The notes below the pieces were generated by a model, which saw nothing but the letters and a program-made list of their open reading frames with translations, ran no database searches and had not been told where the DNA came from. From Cyclobacteriaceae bacterium (GTDB lineage: Bacteria > Bacteroidota > Bacteroidia > Cytophagales > Cyclobacteriaceae), in contig JAGQYM010000026.1 in NCBI GenBank assembly GCA_020436085.1, positions 1 through 58,059 of the forward strand: 58,059 nucleotides of DNA, given 5' to 3'. A program made the translations under genes and the position numbers. Positions 8,155-17,293 of the stretch are shown one piece after another (within the stretch, counting starts at the first letter, position 1; each line of letters begins with the position of its first letter).

Positions 8155-9051
8155 CTAACTGATTATTTTATTGCGAATAATATTTGTGTGATTGCGAATT
8201 GCGGCAATGTCTCTTTCAGTGATATTGATTGTAGTTGTGCTGTTATCCTTGATCACCGCTATCCCATCAACGATTTCCATGGTTGAGGCTTGATATGTGT
8301 AGGTGATATCAATACTTTCATAGGCAGATTCCAATTCCCTGAAGTCAGCCATCAACGCGCTAATGCTGGCATCATGTTCGTAAAACGAAAGCAGCAGCAT
8401 GATTTGCTCCAGGATAATTTTCTGGGAGCCAATGGTCTCATGTAGTTGCTTATTGGACTCATCCAAACTAGCAACCTGGCAAGTAATGTCCATTGCCTCA
8501 ATCCATCCACCTATCAGCAGCAACACACTTAGGTTCGCGCGATTCTGAGTTTGCAAATAGTTATTAATGGAATTAAAATTTTGTGTGGTCAACAGGAGCA
8601 GAGAATCAAGATTGTTGCTATTGACTGCCAGTCGCCCGATAGTCTCTAGATCAAAGAACTGACCGATATTAAGATCTTCAGCAAGGAGCTTAATCGAGCT
8701 GAGATACTTGATCCCGTCAAGGTTCTGTTCGTAAATGTTAGTGTAACCTAAATCTGTTCCATACACACCAAGGTTCAAGGCTTGCTTGTAACTAGTATTA
8801 TACTTCTCATGATTTCGAGGTGCATTGAGAAACCTACGGTCGTATCTTGTGCCAGAAGCTTTGAGTAAAGCTGAGATTTCAAGTGGGCTTGGAATCTGAC
8901 CAAGTATACCCCCGATTAATTCGGGGTCGACAATTGGACCGCTGCTATTTGCCGAATCCAAACTCTGCTCGAATGCCAACTCATCGGGCTTGTGGCCAGA
9001 ACTGCATGCTACGCACGACAGGAGGGCTAGTGAATAAAAGATGTTTTTCAT
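8155..9051 (-). CDS. Lipoprotein of unknown function, mostly helical
   Basis: 298 residues with a lipoprotein signal (FYSLALLSCVACSSG, Cys about residue 17). The rest is mainly alpha-helical, with a regular leucine-rich pattern (NLDSLLLLTTQNFNSINNYL; ANLSVLLLIGGWIEAMDI). I recall no characterised relative. It follows the TerB-ABC transporter gene by 41 bases and precedes a secreted-protein gene by four bases. A helical lipoprotein directly after an ABC exporter could be a periplasmic or outer-membrane partner or cargo of that transporter; this is an inference from position. Confidence 0.7.
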   Translation of the reverse strand: MKNIFYSLALLSCVACSSGHKPDELAFEQSLDSANSSGPIVDPELIGGILGQIPSPLEISALLKASGTRYDRRFLNAPRNHEKYNTSYKQALNLGVYGTDLGYTNIYEQNLDGIKYLSSIKLLAEDLNIGQFFDLETIGRLAVNSNNLDSLLLLTTQNFNSINNYLQTQNRANLSVLLLIGGWIEAMDITCQVASLDESNKQLHETIGSQKIILEQIMLLLSFYEHDASISALMADFRELESAYESIDITYTYQASTMEIVDGIAVIKDNSTTTINITERDIAAIRNHTNIIRNKIIS

Positions 9052-9092
9052 TTAATCTGTTGTTTTAAGGTGTTCTATTTCAAATTGTGTAG

Positions 9093-12000
9093 TTAAATTT
9101 TTACAGTACTGATATGTTCAAATGGTTTTTTAGCCTTGAATCTTTTTGTTTTGTGAGACACCGGATGAACGGCCCGATCATAAGTATGGCAAGGCGAGAT
9201 ATAACTCGAACAAGAAGCGAGTAACATCACAGCAGATAACATTAAAGTTGTAGCCTTGACCTTCGGTTGTACTCTTAATCTCTTTATTTTTTTTATGTCC
9301 ACTCGTTCGAACAAGAGCAACCCTTTTCGTAGCGTCTCGAAGTAAAGCGTGATGCATAGTACTAGAGCCATCGTCCAGATTACTCCGAGGTCAAACCAGT
9401 AAGAGCTCAACTCTACTCCAAGCCAATTTTTTACCGGAAAGAAAAATCCCGTGCGATAATCAAATGCATGTGCCGGTGTCGCATCCTGATAGATTGGATC
9501 TATTTGCTGAATCAACTCACCCCGGTATTCAAAAAGTCTGTCTTTGACATTTACATTTTTGAGCAGGTCCGCGAGGCTTTCATTGTAATAGAGATTTTTA
9601 TTCTCATTTATATTCCATCCATTTTTCTCAAAGAATGCCATCTTCTTTTCGAGCAAGGCAGTGTGGTGATTATATTCTTCCTGATAGTGATGTTTCAATG
9701 CATCAATGAACGCGGAAATCTTTCTTCCTTCGTCACCTGAGTATTCGCCATTTCTAATGATCGCTTGGATGCCCGGATCTGCGTTTGAGATGAAATAAGG
9801 GTCACTTCCGAGGTACTTTTTTAAAACTCCAAGGTTGTGGGTAACCAGGCCTCTGACGCTATCGTCTGCCGAGTTGAAATTGGCGAGCACAAACTCATTT
9901 TTTCGTTTCAGTTCATCCGCAAGGAAAGCTGATTTGTAGTCGGCTTGGGACTGGACCTTTTCATAAGTATAGAATGATTGTCCATATTCATTGCCAACAA
10001 AATATTGTGTTGCTATTGCTTCGTATGCCCAGCGCGATGCCATGAGATCGGCCACCAACGGCACTTTACCTTTTGTGCTGATAACATCATTGAGCTTATC
10101 AAAACTAAAAAGCAGACCACTGAGGATCATTTGAGGAATAAGCAACAGCGGAATAATTACATAAACTGTAACTGCAGACTTGAATGCCGATGAAATATTG
10201 AGACCGAGAACATTGGCAAAACATGATGTTGAGAACAACACAAGCCAAAATGTGAGCACCATCCCCCTTATCTCCAGAATCGCGTTTCCAACAATGACGA
10301 AGAGAAGTGTTTGAATTGCGGAGAGCGTAAATAAAATACCCAGCTTTGAGCCGAGGTAGCTACTCCAGCTAAGATTGAGAAAGGACTCTCTCTTCAATAT
10401 TTTTCTATCGCGAATAATTTCCTCCGCGCTGACGGTGAGCCCCATAAACAGCGCCACGATAATGCTCATCAGCAGATAGGCGGGGAAGTTGTCATTGAAG
10501 CGGAATAAATACTCCTGATTGTTTGAAGCATTTTTGTAGCGGATAACAAACGCAAGAATAAAAGCCAGTACTGGTGCCTCGAGTAGGTTGATCAGCAAAT
10601 ATTGTTTGTTGCTTATTTTGGCCAATACATCTCGCACCGTGTAGATCATTGCCTGCTTTACTTTTCCAGGCAGGTTCAGCGTCTTCGGTGGCTCTTCCTT
10701 CACATCTTCAATTGGAGTAACATTGAAATTCTCCTTGTACATGCCGTGCCATTGTGATGGCGCAACTTTTCTTTTATTTGTTGGCTGCCCGTACTCATCT
10801 ACCACCTGCGCTTCGATGATGTTAAAAATTTGTTCGGGGTTAACATTTCCACAGGTCTCGCATTGACCACGATTGCTATCGATTTGATGAGTGGCCTTTT
10901 TGAAGTAAGTAATGGCCGCTACCGGAGGACCGTAGTAAGCTGGAAAACCACCAGTATCCATGATGACCATTTTGTCAAACATCTTATAGATGTCGGATGA
11001 CGGCTGATGAATAACAACGAAAATTAATTTCCCCTTGAGGGAAAGTTCTTTCAACAAGTCAATGACGTTCTCCGAATCACGCGATGACAGCCCTGAGGTA
11101 GGTTCATCCAGAAATAATACTGCTGGCTCGCGAATAAGCTCCAATGCAATGTTCAGTCTCTTTCGTTGGCCTCCGCTAATTGTTTTGTCCAAGTAACTCC
11201 CAACTTTTAAATCTTTCCGTTGATCGAGACCAAGACTCTCAAGAACTTCCATTACCCGATCGTGCAGTTCCTGCTCAGAGTATGTGGCAAAGCAAAGTTT
11301 GGCGTTGTAATACAGATTCTGATAAACCGTTAGTTCCTCAATCAGCAAATCATCTTGCGACACATAGCCAATCACCCCTTGCACTTTCTCTTTTTGCAAA
11401 TGGATATCAAATCCATTGATCACGATCGATCCTTTAGATGGCTTTTCTAAACCTGCCAGTACATTGAGTAACGTAGTCTTACCTGCACCACTTGCACCCA
11501 TGATGCCAATCAATTTTCCAGGCCCTTCTGCGATCAATACATTTCGCAGACCTACAGCCTTGTTCGGAAAAAGATATTCTTCTACGTTAGCATTGAATGA
11601 AAGCTTTGTTGTCTTTAGCTCTTCATTGAAATCTGCGATGAGATCGCTGTAGTATAGGGCATCTCCTCTTTGCGTTTTGATCGTGCTTCCATGAGAAAAA
11701 AGATAGACCCTTTGCGGTTGCATTGTAAATCCATTGAGCAGATTGGCGTCATCTCCCAGGTACTTGACAAAGTACATATCCACACTCCGAACGCGCATAA
11801 AAACCAATGCTCCACCCAAATGGGCCTGCGCGTGTTTTTGCAGTTCTGTCGTCTTACTCTCGTTGGCATCTACCACTAAAAAATTCGGAGAATTGAACTT
11901 GCACGTTGATTCTGATATGACAAACGCCTCGATCAATTCATACTCGGACGACTGAATATTAAATACAGTTGAAACTGTATTTATAATCTCCATTCGCTGA

Positions 12001-12338
12001 GCGGCAAAGTTTCCATCGGAAGCCATCAACTCCAGGAGCTTGATTAACACAACAATTTTCTGCTTTTGCGTAAGTGTCTTATTGATCTTACGGCAAATGC
12101 CGAGTGTCTTCACGGAGTCTCTTACAGAGGTTAACTTCCGCTCACTACTATCATCGCCTGCTGAATTGTATCCAGAATACTTGTCATACAAATCCAGATA
12201 TTCATTGACGGAAGCATGGTCTAGTTCCTGTTGGAAAAAGCGAATTACAAAATCTCTCTCATTCTTGCTGACACCACCGTCTTGCTTAGTGATGATGGCA
12301 AATAATTGAGTTATCGCTTTTAGAATTTCTTCACTCAT
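9093..12338 (-). CDS. TerB-ABC transporter fusion (ABCG/ABC-2 type) with lipoprotein-like tail
   Basis: 1081 residues. Residues 1-140 are TerB-like (KQDGGVSKNERDFVIRFF; LMASDGNFAAQRMEI). About 150-240 resembles an FHA-like or other regulatory beta domain (RVYLFSHGSTIKTQRGDALYY). The ATPase domain has Walker A GASGAGKTT at 281-289, signature SGGQRKRLNIAL, Walker B AVLFLDEPTSGLSS and switch His VVIHQPSSD, giving an ABCG/White-like half-transporter. A C-x-x-C (CETCGNV) lies in the linker. ABC-2 membrane helices follow from about 590, with a large soluble loop between helix groups and a last helix near 1010. The final 50 residues contain MLSAVMLLASCSS, which looks like a lipoprotein signal placed inside the ORF. 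It is the probable effector of the upstream switch genes; its substrate is unknown. Confidence 0.85.
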   Translation of the reverse strand: MSEEILKAITQLFAIITKQDGGVSKNERDFVIRFFQQELDHASVNEYLDLYDKYSGYNSAGDDSSERKLTSVRDSVKTLGICRKINKTLTQKQKIVVLIKLLELMASDGNFAAQRMEIINTVSTVFNIQSSEYELIEAFVISESTCKFNSPNFLVVDANESKTTELQKHAQAHLGGALVFMRVRSVDMYFVKYLGDDANLLNGFTMQPQRVYLFSHGSTIKTQRGDALYYSDLIADFNEELKTTKLSFNANVEEYLFPNKAVGLRNVLIAEGPGKLIGIMGASGAGKTTLLNVLAGLEKPSKGSIVINGFDIHLQKEKVQGVIGYVSQDDLLIEELTVYQNLYYNAKLCFATYSEQELHDRVMEVLESLGLDQRKDLKVGSYLDKTISGGQRKRLNIALELIREPAVLFLDEPTSGLSSRDSENVIDLLKELSLKGKLIFVVIHQPSSDIYKMFDKMVIMDTGGFPAYYGPPVAAITYFKKATHQIDSNRGQCETCGNVNPEQIFNIIEAQVVDEYGQPTNKRKVAPSQWHGMYKENFNVTPIEDVKEEPPKTLNLPGKVKQAMIYTVRDVLAKISNKQYLLINLLEAPVLAFILAFVIRYKNASNNQEYLFRFNDNFPAYLLMSIIVALFMGLTVSAEEIIRDRKILKRESFLNLSWSSYLGSKLGILFTLSAIQTLLFVIVGNAILEIRGMVLTFWLVLFSTSCFANVLGLNISSAFKSAVTVYVIIPLLLIPQMILSGLLFSFDKLNDVISTKGKVPLVADLMASRWAYEAIATQYFVGNEYGQSFYTYEKVQSQADYKSAFLADELKRKNEFVLANFNSADDSVRGLVTHNLGVLKKYLGSDPYFISNADPGIQAIIRNGEYSGDEGRKISAFIDALKHHYQEEYNHHTALLEKKMAFFEKNGWNINENKNLYYNESLADLLKNVNVKDRLFEYRGELIQQIDPIYQDATPAHAFDYRTGFFFPVKNWLGVELSSYWFDLGVIWTMALVLCITLYFETLRKGLLLFERVDIKKIKRLRVQPKVKATTLMLSAVMLLASCSSYISPCHTYDRAVHPVSHKTKRFKAKKPFEHISTVKI

Positions 12339-12452
12339 GTCTTTTCACTTTAAAAAAATCGTCTCGTTCTCATTTTTCAGAGCAAGAGATATCCCACCAA
12401 GGCCAAAAAAATCGACCTTGTAAAATCATTTCTCCTCTGAAAGTGTTGCTTT

Positions 12453-12911
12453 TTACATTGCCTGAATCTCGATCATACTTAGGTTAATCAGCTGTAGTTC
12501 TTCACGTCCTATACTTCCAAACCCGAGTATTCCACCTGATGCCGCAGCGATGTGCCGCGCCAGATCTTTTAAACTTTCAAGAAGTGCCGATGCGCATTGC
12601 TTATCAATCTTTTTCAGCACTCCGTTAGCTTTGCTAATTTGAGCAAGCAGGAATTCCATGCTTCTGTCGGCTTGCACAGGCAAGCTTGCAATCACCACCT
12701 TAAGCTTGTCCTCAAAATCCTTACCCGCCTCTTCAAAAAATTCAGCAAGCTCTTTACCCTTTCTGCTGTTTATCCAACTACTAAAGTCAGCTGCCTTTCT
12801 CATCTCATACTGATCGATAGTACCATCAGCACTTGCAATCAGTACGCTTATGTAGATTGGTAGCGCGAGGAGTTGTTCTCGTTCCTCCTCTTGTAGCATG
12901 CTTAAATTCAT
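12453..12911 (-). CDS. TerB-like helical protein
   Basis: 152 residues, soluble and helical. VLIASADGTIDQYEMRKAADF resembles the metal-binding turn of TerB proteins (A-D-G-x-x-x-x-x-E), and a second half-repeat, ISKANGVLKKIDKQCASAL, follows with Asn in place of Asp. TerB domains act as scaffolds in envelope-stress and anti-phage systems. The gene sits between the SiaC-like gene (29 bases upstream) and the TerB-ABC gene (114 bases downstream), which itself starts with a TerB-like domain. This protein could therefore bridge the phospho-switch and the transporter; that is an inference. Confidence 0.65.
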   Translation of the reverse strand: MNLSMLQEEEREQLLALPIYISVLIASADGTIDQYEMRKAADFSSWINSRKGKELAEFFEEAGKDFEDKLKVVIASLPVQADRSMEFLLAQISKANGVLKKIDKQCASALLESLKDLARHIAAASGGILGFGSIGREELQLINLSMIEIQAM

Positions 12912-12940
12912 GTCAGTAGCAAACGTGGTTAGTCTGGTTG

Positions 12941-13303
12941 TTAATAGCTTTTCAGCTCAAATGGCATCTCAACCAAGTCACGATACTCCTCGCCTGCTTC
13001 CATCATATCTTCATCATCTTCCTGATAATGCCAGAATACGGTTGTCCCTTTTACATCATTAAGTGCCGAGAGGATATCCAAAATCAGTTTTGATGAAGCT
13101 GTGTTGAAATATTCAAGGTTGAATACAAAATCTGTCGATGCATTGGAATCTCCAGAGTAACTGCGAATCCATTCAAGCACAGGCTTGTAAAACTCTGCAC
13201 AGTCCTCTGGAAGTGACCTTCCTGATATTTCAAATATTCCATTTCCCTTGTCAAGGATAATCTTAGGTGTATCTTCAGCTCCCTCGATATTTAAAATTTC
13301 CAT
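12941..13303 (-). CDS. siaC: SiaC-like (DUF1987) regulatory phosphoprotein
   Basis: 120 residues, close to the known SiaC length. The hallmark LEYFNTASSKLILDIL is present, and Thr at position 68 coincides with the Thr68 that SiaB phosphorylates and SiaA dephosphorylates in Pseudomonas aeruginosa (recalled from the SiaABCD literature). SGRSLPEDCAEFYKPVLEWI is the conserved N-terminal segment. In Pseudomonas, unphosphorylated SiaC activates the diguanylate cyclase SiaD. No GGDEF gene occurs in this window, so the partner here must differ. Gaps to the kinase (31 bases) and the TerB-like gene (29 bases) show one transcript. Confidence 0.88.
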   Translation of the reverse strand: MEILNIEGAEDTPKIILDKGNGIFEISGRSLPEDCAEFYKPVLEWIRSYSGDSNASTDFVFNLEYFNTASSKLILDILSALNDVKGTTVFWHYQEDDEDMMEAGEEYRDLVEMPFELKSY

Positions 13304-13334
13304 GTCTGTATTATTTAATAATTAGTGAATCGAT

Positions 13335-13883
13335 TTATTTAAATCTTGCGATGTTTACTTTCAAGCAGAAGAATGCGGATTCAGCGTCCACGTCTACAAA
13401 AGACCATTCGAGTTTTTCTCCTGATTTTCTCGCCATATCTACAAAGCCTAAACCAGCCCCGCCTTTATCCGAAAGCGTGGTGCTCTTAATAATTTCCTTG
13501 TAGAGTTCTTTCAAGCCTTCTTTGTCCAGGCTGTTAATCTTCTCCAGCGAAGCCTTCAAACCAGGCATGTTCTCCTTGCGAATCGGATTGCCCGACATAA
13601 TTGAATACCTGCTTTGTTCGTTTCCTATCAAGAAGATAGCCGAGTGGTGTCTTCCTCTTTCGGGGCACTCTGTCTCATCACTGTGTTTTACAATGTTTTG
13701 GAGTGCTTCCACCATCACATTAAAAATTCTTTTCTTAATAGTTGACTCTTCTCCTGATGACTCCAAATTTCTCTCCGCCATGGTAAGTATAGATTTGGTG
13801 GTCTCCTGCGTAAAGTCTCCTTCGTAGATCAGTATGACGTTGTTTGTCATCATTGACTGATGCAGATCATAGATGAATTCCAT
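13335..13883 (-). CDS. siaB: SiaB-like (DUF6272) protein kinase
   Basis: 182 residues with a GHKL-type ATP-binding fold. The N-box is FNVMVEALQNIVKHSDE and the glycine-rich lid is SDKGGAGLGFVDMARKSG. These match the SiaB family, which phosphorylates SiaC, and resemble anti-sigma-factor kinases (SpoIIAB/RsbW) without close sequence similarity. The N-terminus (FIYDLHQSMMTNNVILIYEGDFT) is also typical of the family. It lies between the PP2C phosphatase gene and the target gene with gaps of 49 and 31 bases, the order A-B-C also seen in Pseudomonas. It is expected to be cytosolic. Confidence 0.85.
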   Translation of the reverse strand: MEFIYDLHQSMMTNNVILIYEGDFTQETTKSILTMAERNLESSGEESTIKKRIFNVMVEALQNIVKHSDETECPERGRHHSAIFLIGNEQSRYSIMSGNPIRKENMPGLKASLEKINSLDKEGLKELYKEIIKSTTLSDKGGAGLGFVDMARKSGEKLEWSFVDVDAESAFFCLKVNIARFK

Positions 13884-13932
13884 TCTGTTTTTCTGTTTTG
13901 TTTAAAAATTAAATTGTGTATTTGTTTTAGTT

Positions 13933-16563
13933 CTAAAATTTGATTCCGATTAATAGTACATCGTCTGTTTGTTTTTGGTCTCCACGCCACTCTTCCCACT
14001 CTTTCTCAAATATTTTTAATGATTCATTTGCAGGCAGATGATGAATTTCTTCTATTAACTCACGCACGCGCTTTGAACCAAACTTCCGCACTTGCGGTCC
14101 ACCAAATTGATCTGGGTATCCATCTGAACTGAAGTAAATCGAGTCACCTTTATGAAGTTTGATCTTTGAGGTGGTGAAATTGGTCTGGTTCTTCGCCATT
14201 CCTCCGCCTATAGGAAACTTATCACCCTTCACTTCTTCCATCGCATTGCCTTTCATTACGTACAACGGACGATGCGCTCCCGCGTACTCGATTGCTCTGG
14301 TTTTAGTGTTGATGCGACAAAGTGCGATATCCATACCATCCTTAGTCATCGAGTTGTCCCGATCCTGACGCAACGTTTGTGTCACGCCTTCGTCTAGCAT
14401 GTCAAGAATTTTTCCAGGGTCAGTTACCCCTCTACTTTTGATAATGTCATTCAACAAGAAGTAGCCAATCAGCGACAACAATGCTCCTGGCACTCCATGT
14501 CCAGTACAATCAACGGCTGCGATAAAAATGTTCTCGTTAGATTGAACAAACCACGGGAAGTCACCACTGACTACATCACGGGGTTTGTAAAGAATGAATG
14601 AATCAGGAAGCGCTTTGCTTATGATCTCAGAATCAGGAAGGATCGCGTTCTGTATCCGCTTTGCATAATTTATGGAATCATTGATCTTCTTGTTTTTGTT
14701 CTGAATGTCAAGTTCAATCAACTTGCGTTCTGTAATATCATGTGACACCACAAGCACTGATTCAATTGCCTCTTGCTCATTGAATTCAGGAATTGCGCTC
14801 ACTTGCATTACACGCTTGCCAAGCTCGGACGGGAAATCCATTTCCGCAGAAATCTTGTCACGGGAGCCGTTCACTTGTTCTACAATCTGCAACCATGACT
14901 CAAGCACAGAGCGATCAAGTGAGGTTTCATCCACTTTTTTATTAATAAATACTCCCGCCTCTTCGCCCGTATATGTTTCAATCACCGGATTGATATAACT
15001 GATTGCGCCCTCCTCCAGCCTGGCGATCAAGTCTGGTGAGTTTTCAGAAAGCGCTTGCATCTTGCTTCGCATCCTTTGCTCTTGCTCTGCCCTCCTCCTT
15101 TCGGTGATGTCTCTGGAGTTTAGGATGTAGCCACGAATGGCGGCATTAGACATAAAGTTTGTTCCGGTAGCTTCAATCCAGATGTACTCACCGGCTTTGT
15201 TCACATATCTGAATTGCGCAGATACTTGTTCTCCTGGCTTTTGCTTTAGTTGAGAAAAAAGGTTTTGATATATCTCGCGTTCATCCAGATGAACATTGTT
15301 TACGTCATTCTGTCCTTGAAGCTCATTGGAAGTATAGCCAAGGATTGACTCTACTGACGGAGATATGTACCGAACCGTACCATTCTCCTCGTAGATCGTA
15401 ATCACCTCCGATGCATTTTCTAAGAGCAATTGCATCCGGCTTCTGGTATTGTTTACTTCCTCTATTTGTTCACCCAGTTTTGAGTTTGACCTCTCCAACT
15501 CCTCCTGGGTTGCTTGCATTTCCTCGGCATTTTGACGGAGCACTTCTTGTTTCTCTTTCAAGTCGCTACTCATCTCTTGCGACTCAGCGAGAAGTCTGCG
15601 CGTGCGCTCGTTAACTTTGATGTTGAAGATTGTTCTGGCAAGCATTGCACTCAATTCCCGAACAAACTTGATTTGTGACGAATTGAATTTTTCAAACCCC
15701 GCTAGTTCGATTACACCATACACTTCTTCATTGGCAATCAGCGGCATGATAAGAATGCATGATGGTTTCTTATCGCCCAAAATTCCAGAGGTGATGGATG
15801 CATAGCCATCCGGGATCTCAGTTCGCATCACCATCTCCTGCTCTACCGCAGCCTGTCCCACAAGTCCTTCCGCGAATCGAAATGATTTTTTCAGGTACTT
15901 CTTTCTATTGTAGGCGAAAGAATTACACAAGTCAATCGTCTTCTGTTCGTCATTCACCACATAGAATGCGCCTTGGATCGCATCCGTTTTCTTTACAGTA
16001 AATCGCACGACCTCATCTCCTAATACCTCCAGCGTATCACACGTACGAAGAATTTCACCGGCCTCTGCAAGACCCAACACAATCCAATTTCTTTCCTTCT
16101 CTTTGTTGTCGTTGTCCACAAGGTTATCGCGCATACCAATTAGTGCACCACCAAGTGAATCGTTTTGGCTGGCGGCCGTAAACAATGTGTCGTATTGACC
16201 TTCACCAATCTTTTGCGCAAACTCAACATTGCGCTTGAGCATTGCGACCAGTTCGTCTACGTTGCTTTGAAGATGTCCAAACTCGTCTTTTGTCTTCCGC
16301 TCAGGGCTTTCAGGCAACTCTCCTCTGGAAACCATTCCGAGTGTGTTGCTCATATAGTTAAGAGGCTTGACCAAATGGCTTGCATAAAGCACAGTAGCCA
16401 AGCATGCGAATCCGCATATCAAAGCGACTGCATAAACCAGGTTACCTACCACATTCTCACTTGAGAAATAAAAGGTCGTGGTCGCTATGGCTGATGCCGC
16501 GATCGCAGTGATCACCAGCACCAGCATCGTTATTTTGAAATTAATTGTCGTGAACCTATACAT
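13933..16563 (-). CDS. SiaA-like membrane PP2C (SpoIIE) phosphatase with HAMP, GAF and two PAS domains
   Basis: 876 residues from the ATG at 16563; a TTG six bases earlier is the only alternative nearby. Two adjacent helices (about 7-30 and 37-60) leave almost no periplasmic loop. Next come HAMP (about 65-120), GAF (about 165-310), a coiled coil (EEMQATQEELERSNSKLGEQ), PAS at about 375-490 and about 500-620, then SpoIIE/PP2C at about 635-876. Metal-binding motifs are RDVVSGDFPWF, AAVDCTGHGVPGALLSL, SDGYPDQFGG and QTDDVLLIGIKF. The usual GDFYW reads GDFPW. It is the expected SiaC-P phosphatase, with activity set by signals read through GAF and PAS. The start overlaps the end of the GAF membrane-protein gene. 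Confidence 0.85.
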   Translation of the reverse strand: MYRFTTINFKITMLVLVITAIAASAIATTTFYFSSENVVGNLVYAVALICGFACLATVLYASHLVKPLNYMSNTLGMVSRGELPESPERKTKDEFGHLQSNVDELVAMLKRNVEFAQKIGEGQYDTLFTAASQNDSLGGALIGMRDNLVDNDNKEKERNWIVLGLAEAGEILRTCDTLEVLGDEVVRFTVKKTDAIQGAFYVVNDEQKTIDLCNSFAYNRKKYLKKSFRFAEGLVGQAAVEQEMVMRTEIPDGYASITSGILGDKKPSCILIMPLIANEEVYGVIELAGFEKFNSSQIKFVRELSAMLARTIFNIKVNERTRRLLAESQEMSSDLKEKQEVLRQNAEEMQATQEELERSNSKLGEQIEEVNNTRSRMQLLLENASEVITIYEENGTVRYISPSVESILGYTSNELQGQNDVNNVHLDEREIYQNLFSQLKQKPGEQVSAQFRYVNKAGEYIWIEATGTNFMSNAAIRGYILNSRDITERRRAEQEQRMRSKMQALSENSPDLIARLEEGAISYINPVIETYTGEEAGVFINKKVDETSLDRSVLESWLQIVEQVNGSRDKISAEMDFPSELGKRVMQVSAIPEFNEQEAIESVLVVSHDITERKLIELDIQNKNKKINDSINYAKRIQNAILPDSEIISKALPDSFILYKPRDVVSGDFPWFVQSNENIFIAAVDCTGHGVPGALLSLIGYFLLNDIIKSRGVTDPGKILDMLDEGVTQTLRQDRDNSMTKDGMDIALCRINTKTRAIEYAGAHRPLYVMKGNAMEEVKGDKFPIGGGMAKNQTNFTTSKIKLHKGDSIYFSSDGYPDQFGGPQVRKFGSKRVRELIEEIHHLPANESLKIFEKEWEEWRGDQKQTDDVLLIGIKF

Positions 16564-17293
16564 AGTCAACCATTTTCTCTTTGTGTAATACTTCTGTCAA
16601 TTTCCCAGCGATGATGTTCAACTGCTGTAGTGTCACCTTATCAATTGCCTGAAACGTTGATACCTCCAACACTCCTTTTACTTTGGTTCCTTCGATCATC
16701 GGCACCAGAACCAGAAATGAAGGCGAAGAAGAGCCTAACCCAGAGAAAATAGTCATGTAGTTTTCTGGGAGCTTGTCGATATATAACATGCTTTTGTCTG
16801 ACGCCACTCTACCTACAAGGCCTTCACCAATTTTAAATTTGGTAGTACCTTCATCGTATGGCAGGGCGTAACCGTATTTTAATTCTAGTTCTTGTTCACT
16901 TTCGAGATAGATCGCCCCTTGTCCGGCCTGGATCTGATTACAGATCTCATTCAAAGCACTCTGTAGTGAGTCGTACGGGCCCTCGATAATTTTATCAATA
17001 GCCTCAATGCTCAGCATCCCTTCCGCATTCAACCTTGTTGTATCGGTTGACTCTACTTCACGAGATTTTTCCAGATAAACTACTCTTTCCGTCTTCGTAG
17101 TAGCCAGCACGTTCATAGCAACTGCACCAAAAAAGAATGTGGTGCCTATTAACACGCTGGCTACTCTAAATTCCTGCGATGTCGATTGTTGACCGGTCAG
17201 GAACAGAAAATAAGATGATGCAACTGCTCCAACGAAGAAAAGTGTTGGCATTAGTAGTGGCGCCTTCTTCAATATTTGTGGTTTGGTTTTCAT
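16556..17293 (-). CDS. Two-helix membrane protein with a GAF domain
   Basis: 245 residues: two transmembrane helices (about 13-31 and 42-64), a short linker, and a GAF domain at about 95-240 (GAIYLESEQELELKYGYA; FKIGEGLVGRVASDKSMLYIDKLPENYMTIFSGLG; VLVPMIEGTKVKGVLEVSTF). It has no output domain. Its GAF strongly resembles those of the phosphatase and of the 19951-22425 sensor in the same unit, including the PENYM-x-I-x-SGLG segment. The start codon overlaps the cheB stop (17290-17293) and its end overlaps the phosphatase start, so it is translationally coupled on both sides. It may be a regulatory subunit of the phosphatase (inference). Confidence 0.75.
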   Translation of the reverse strand: MKTKPQILKKAPLLMPTLFFVGAVASSYFLFLTGQQSTSQEFRVASVLIGTTFFFGAVAMNVLATTKTERVVYLEKSREVESTDTTRLNAEGMLSIEAIDKIIEGPYDSLQSALNEICNQIQAGQGAIYLESEQELELKYGYALPYDEGTTKFKIGEGLVGRVASDKSMLYIDKLPENYMTIFSGLGSSSPSFLVLVPMIEGTKVKGVLEVSTFQAIDKVTLQQLNIIAGKLTEVLHKEKMVDYV

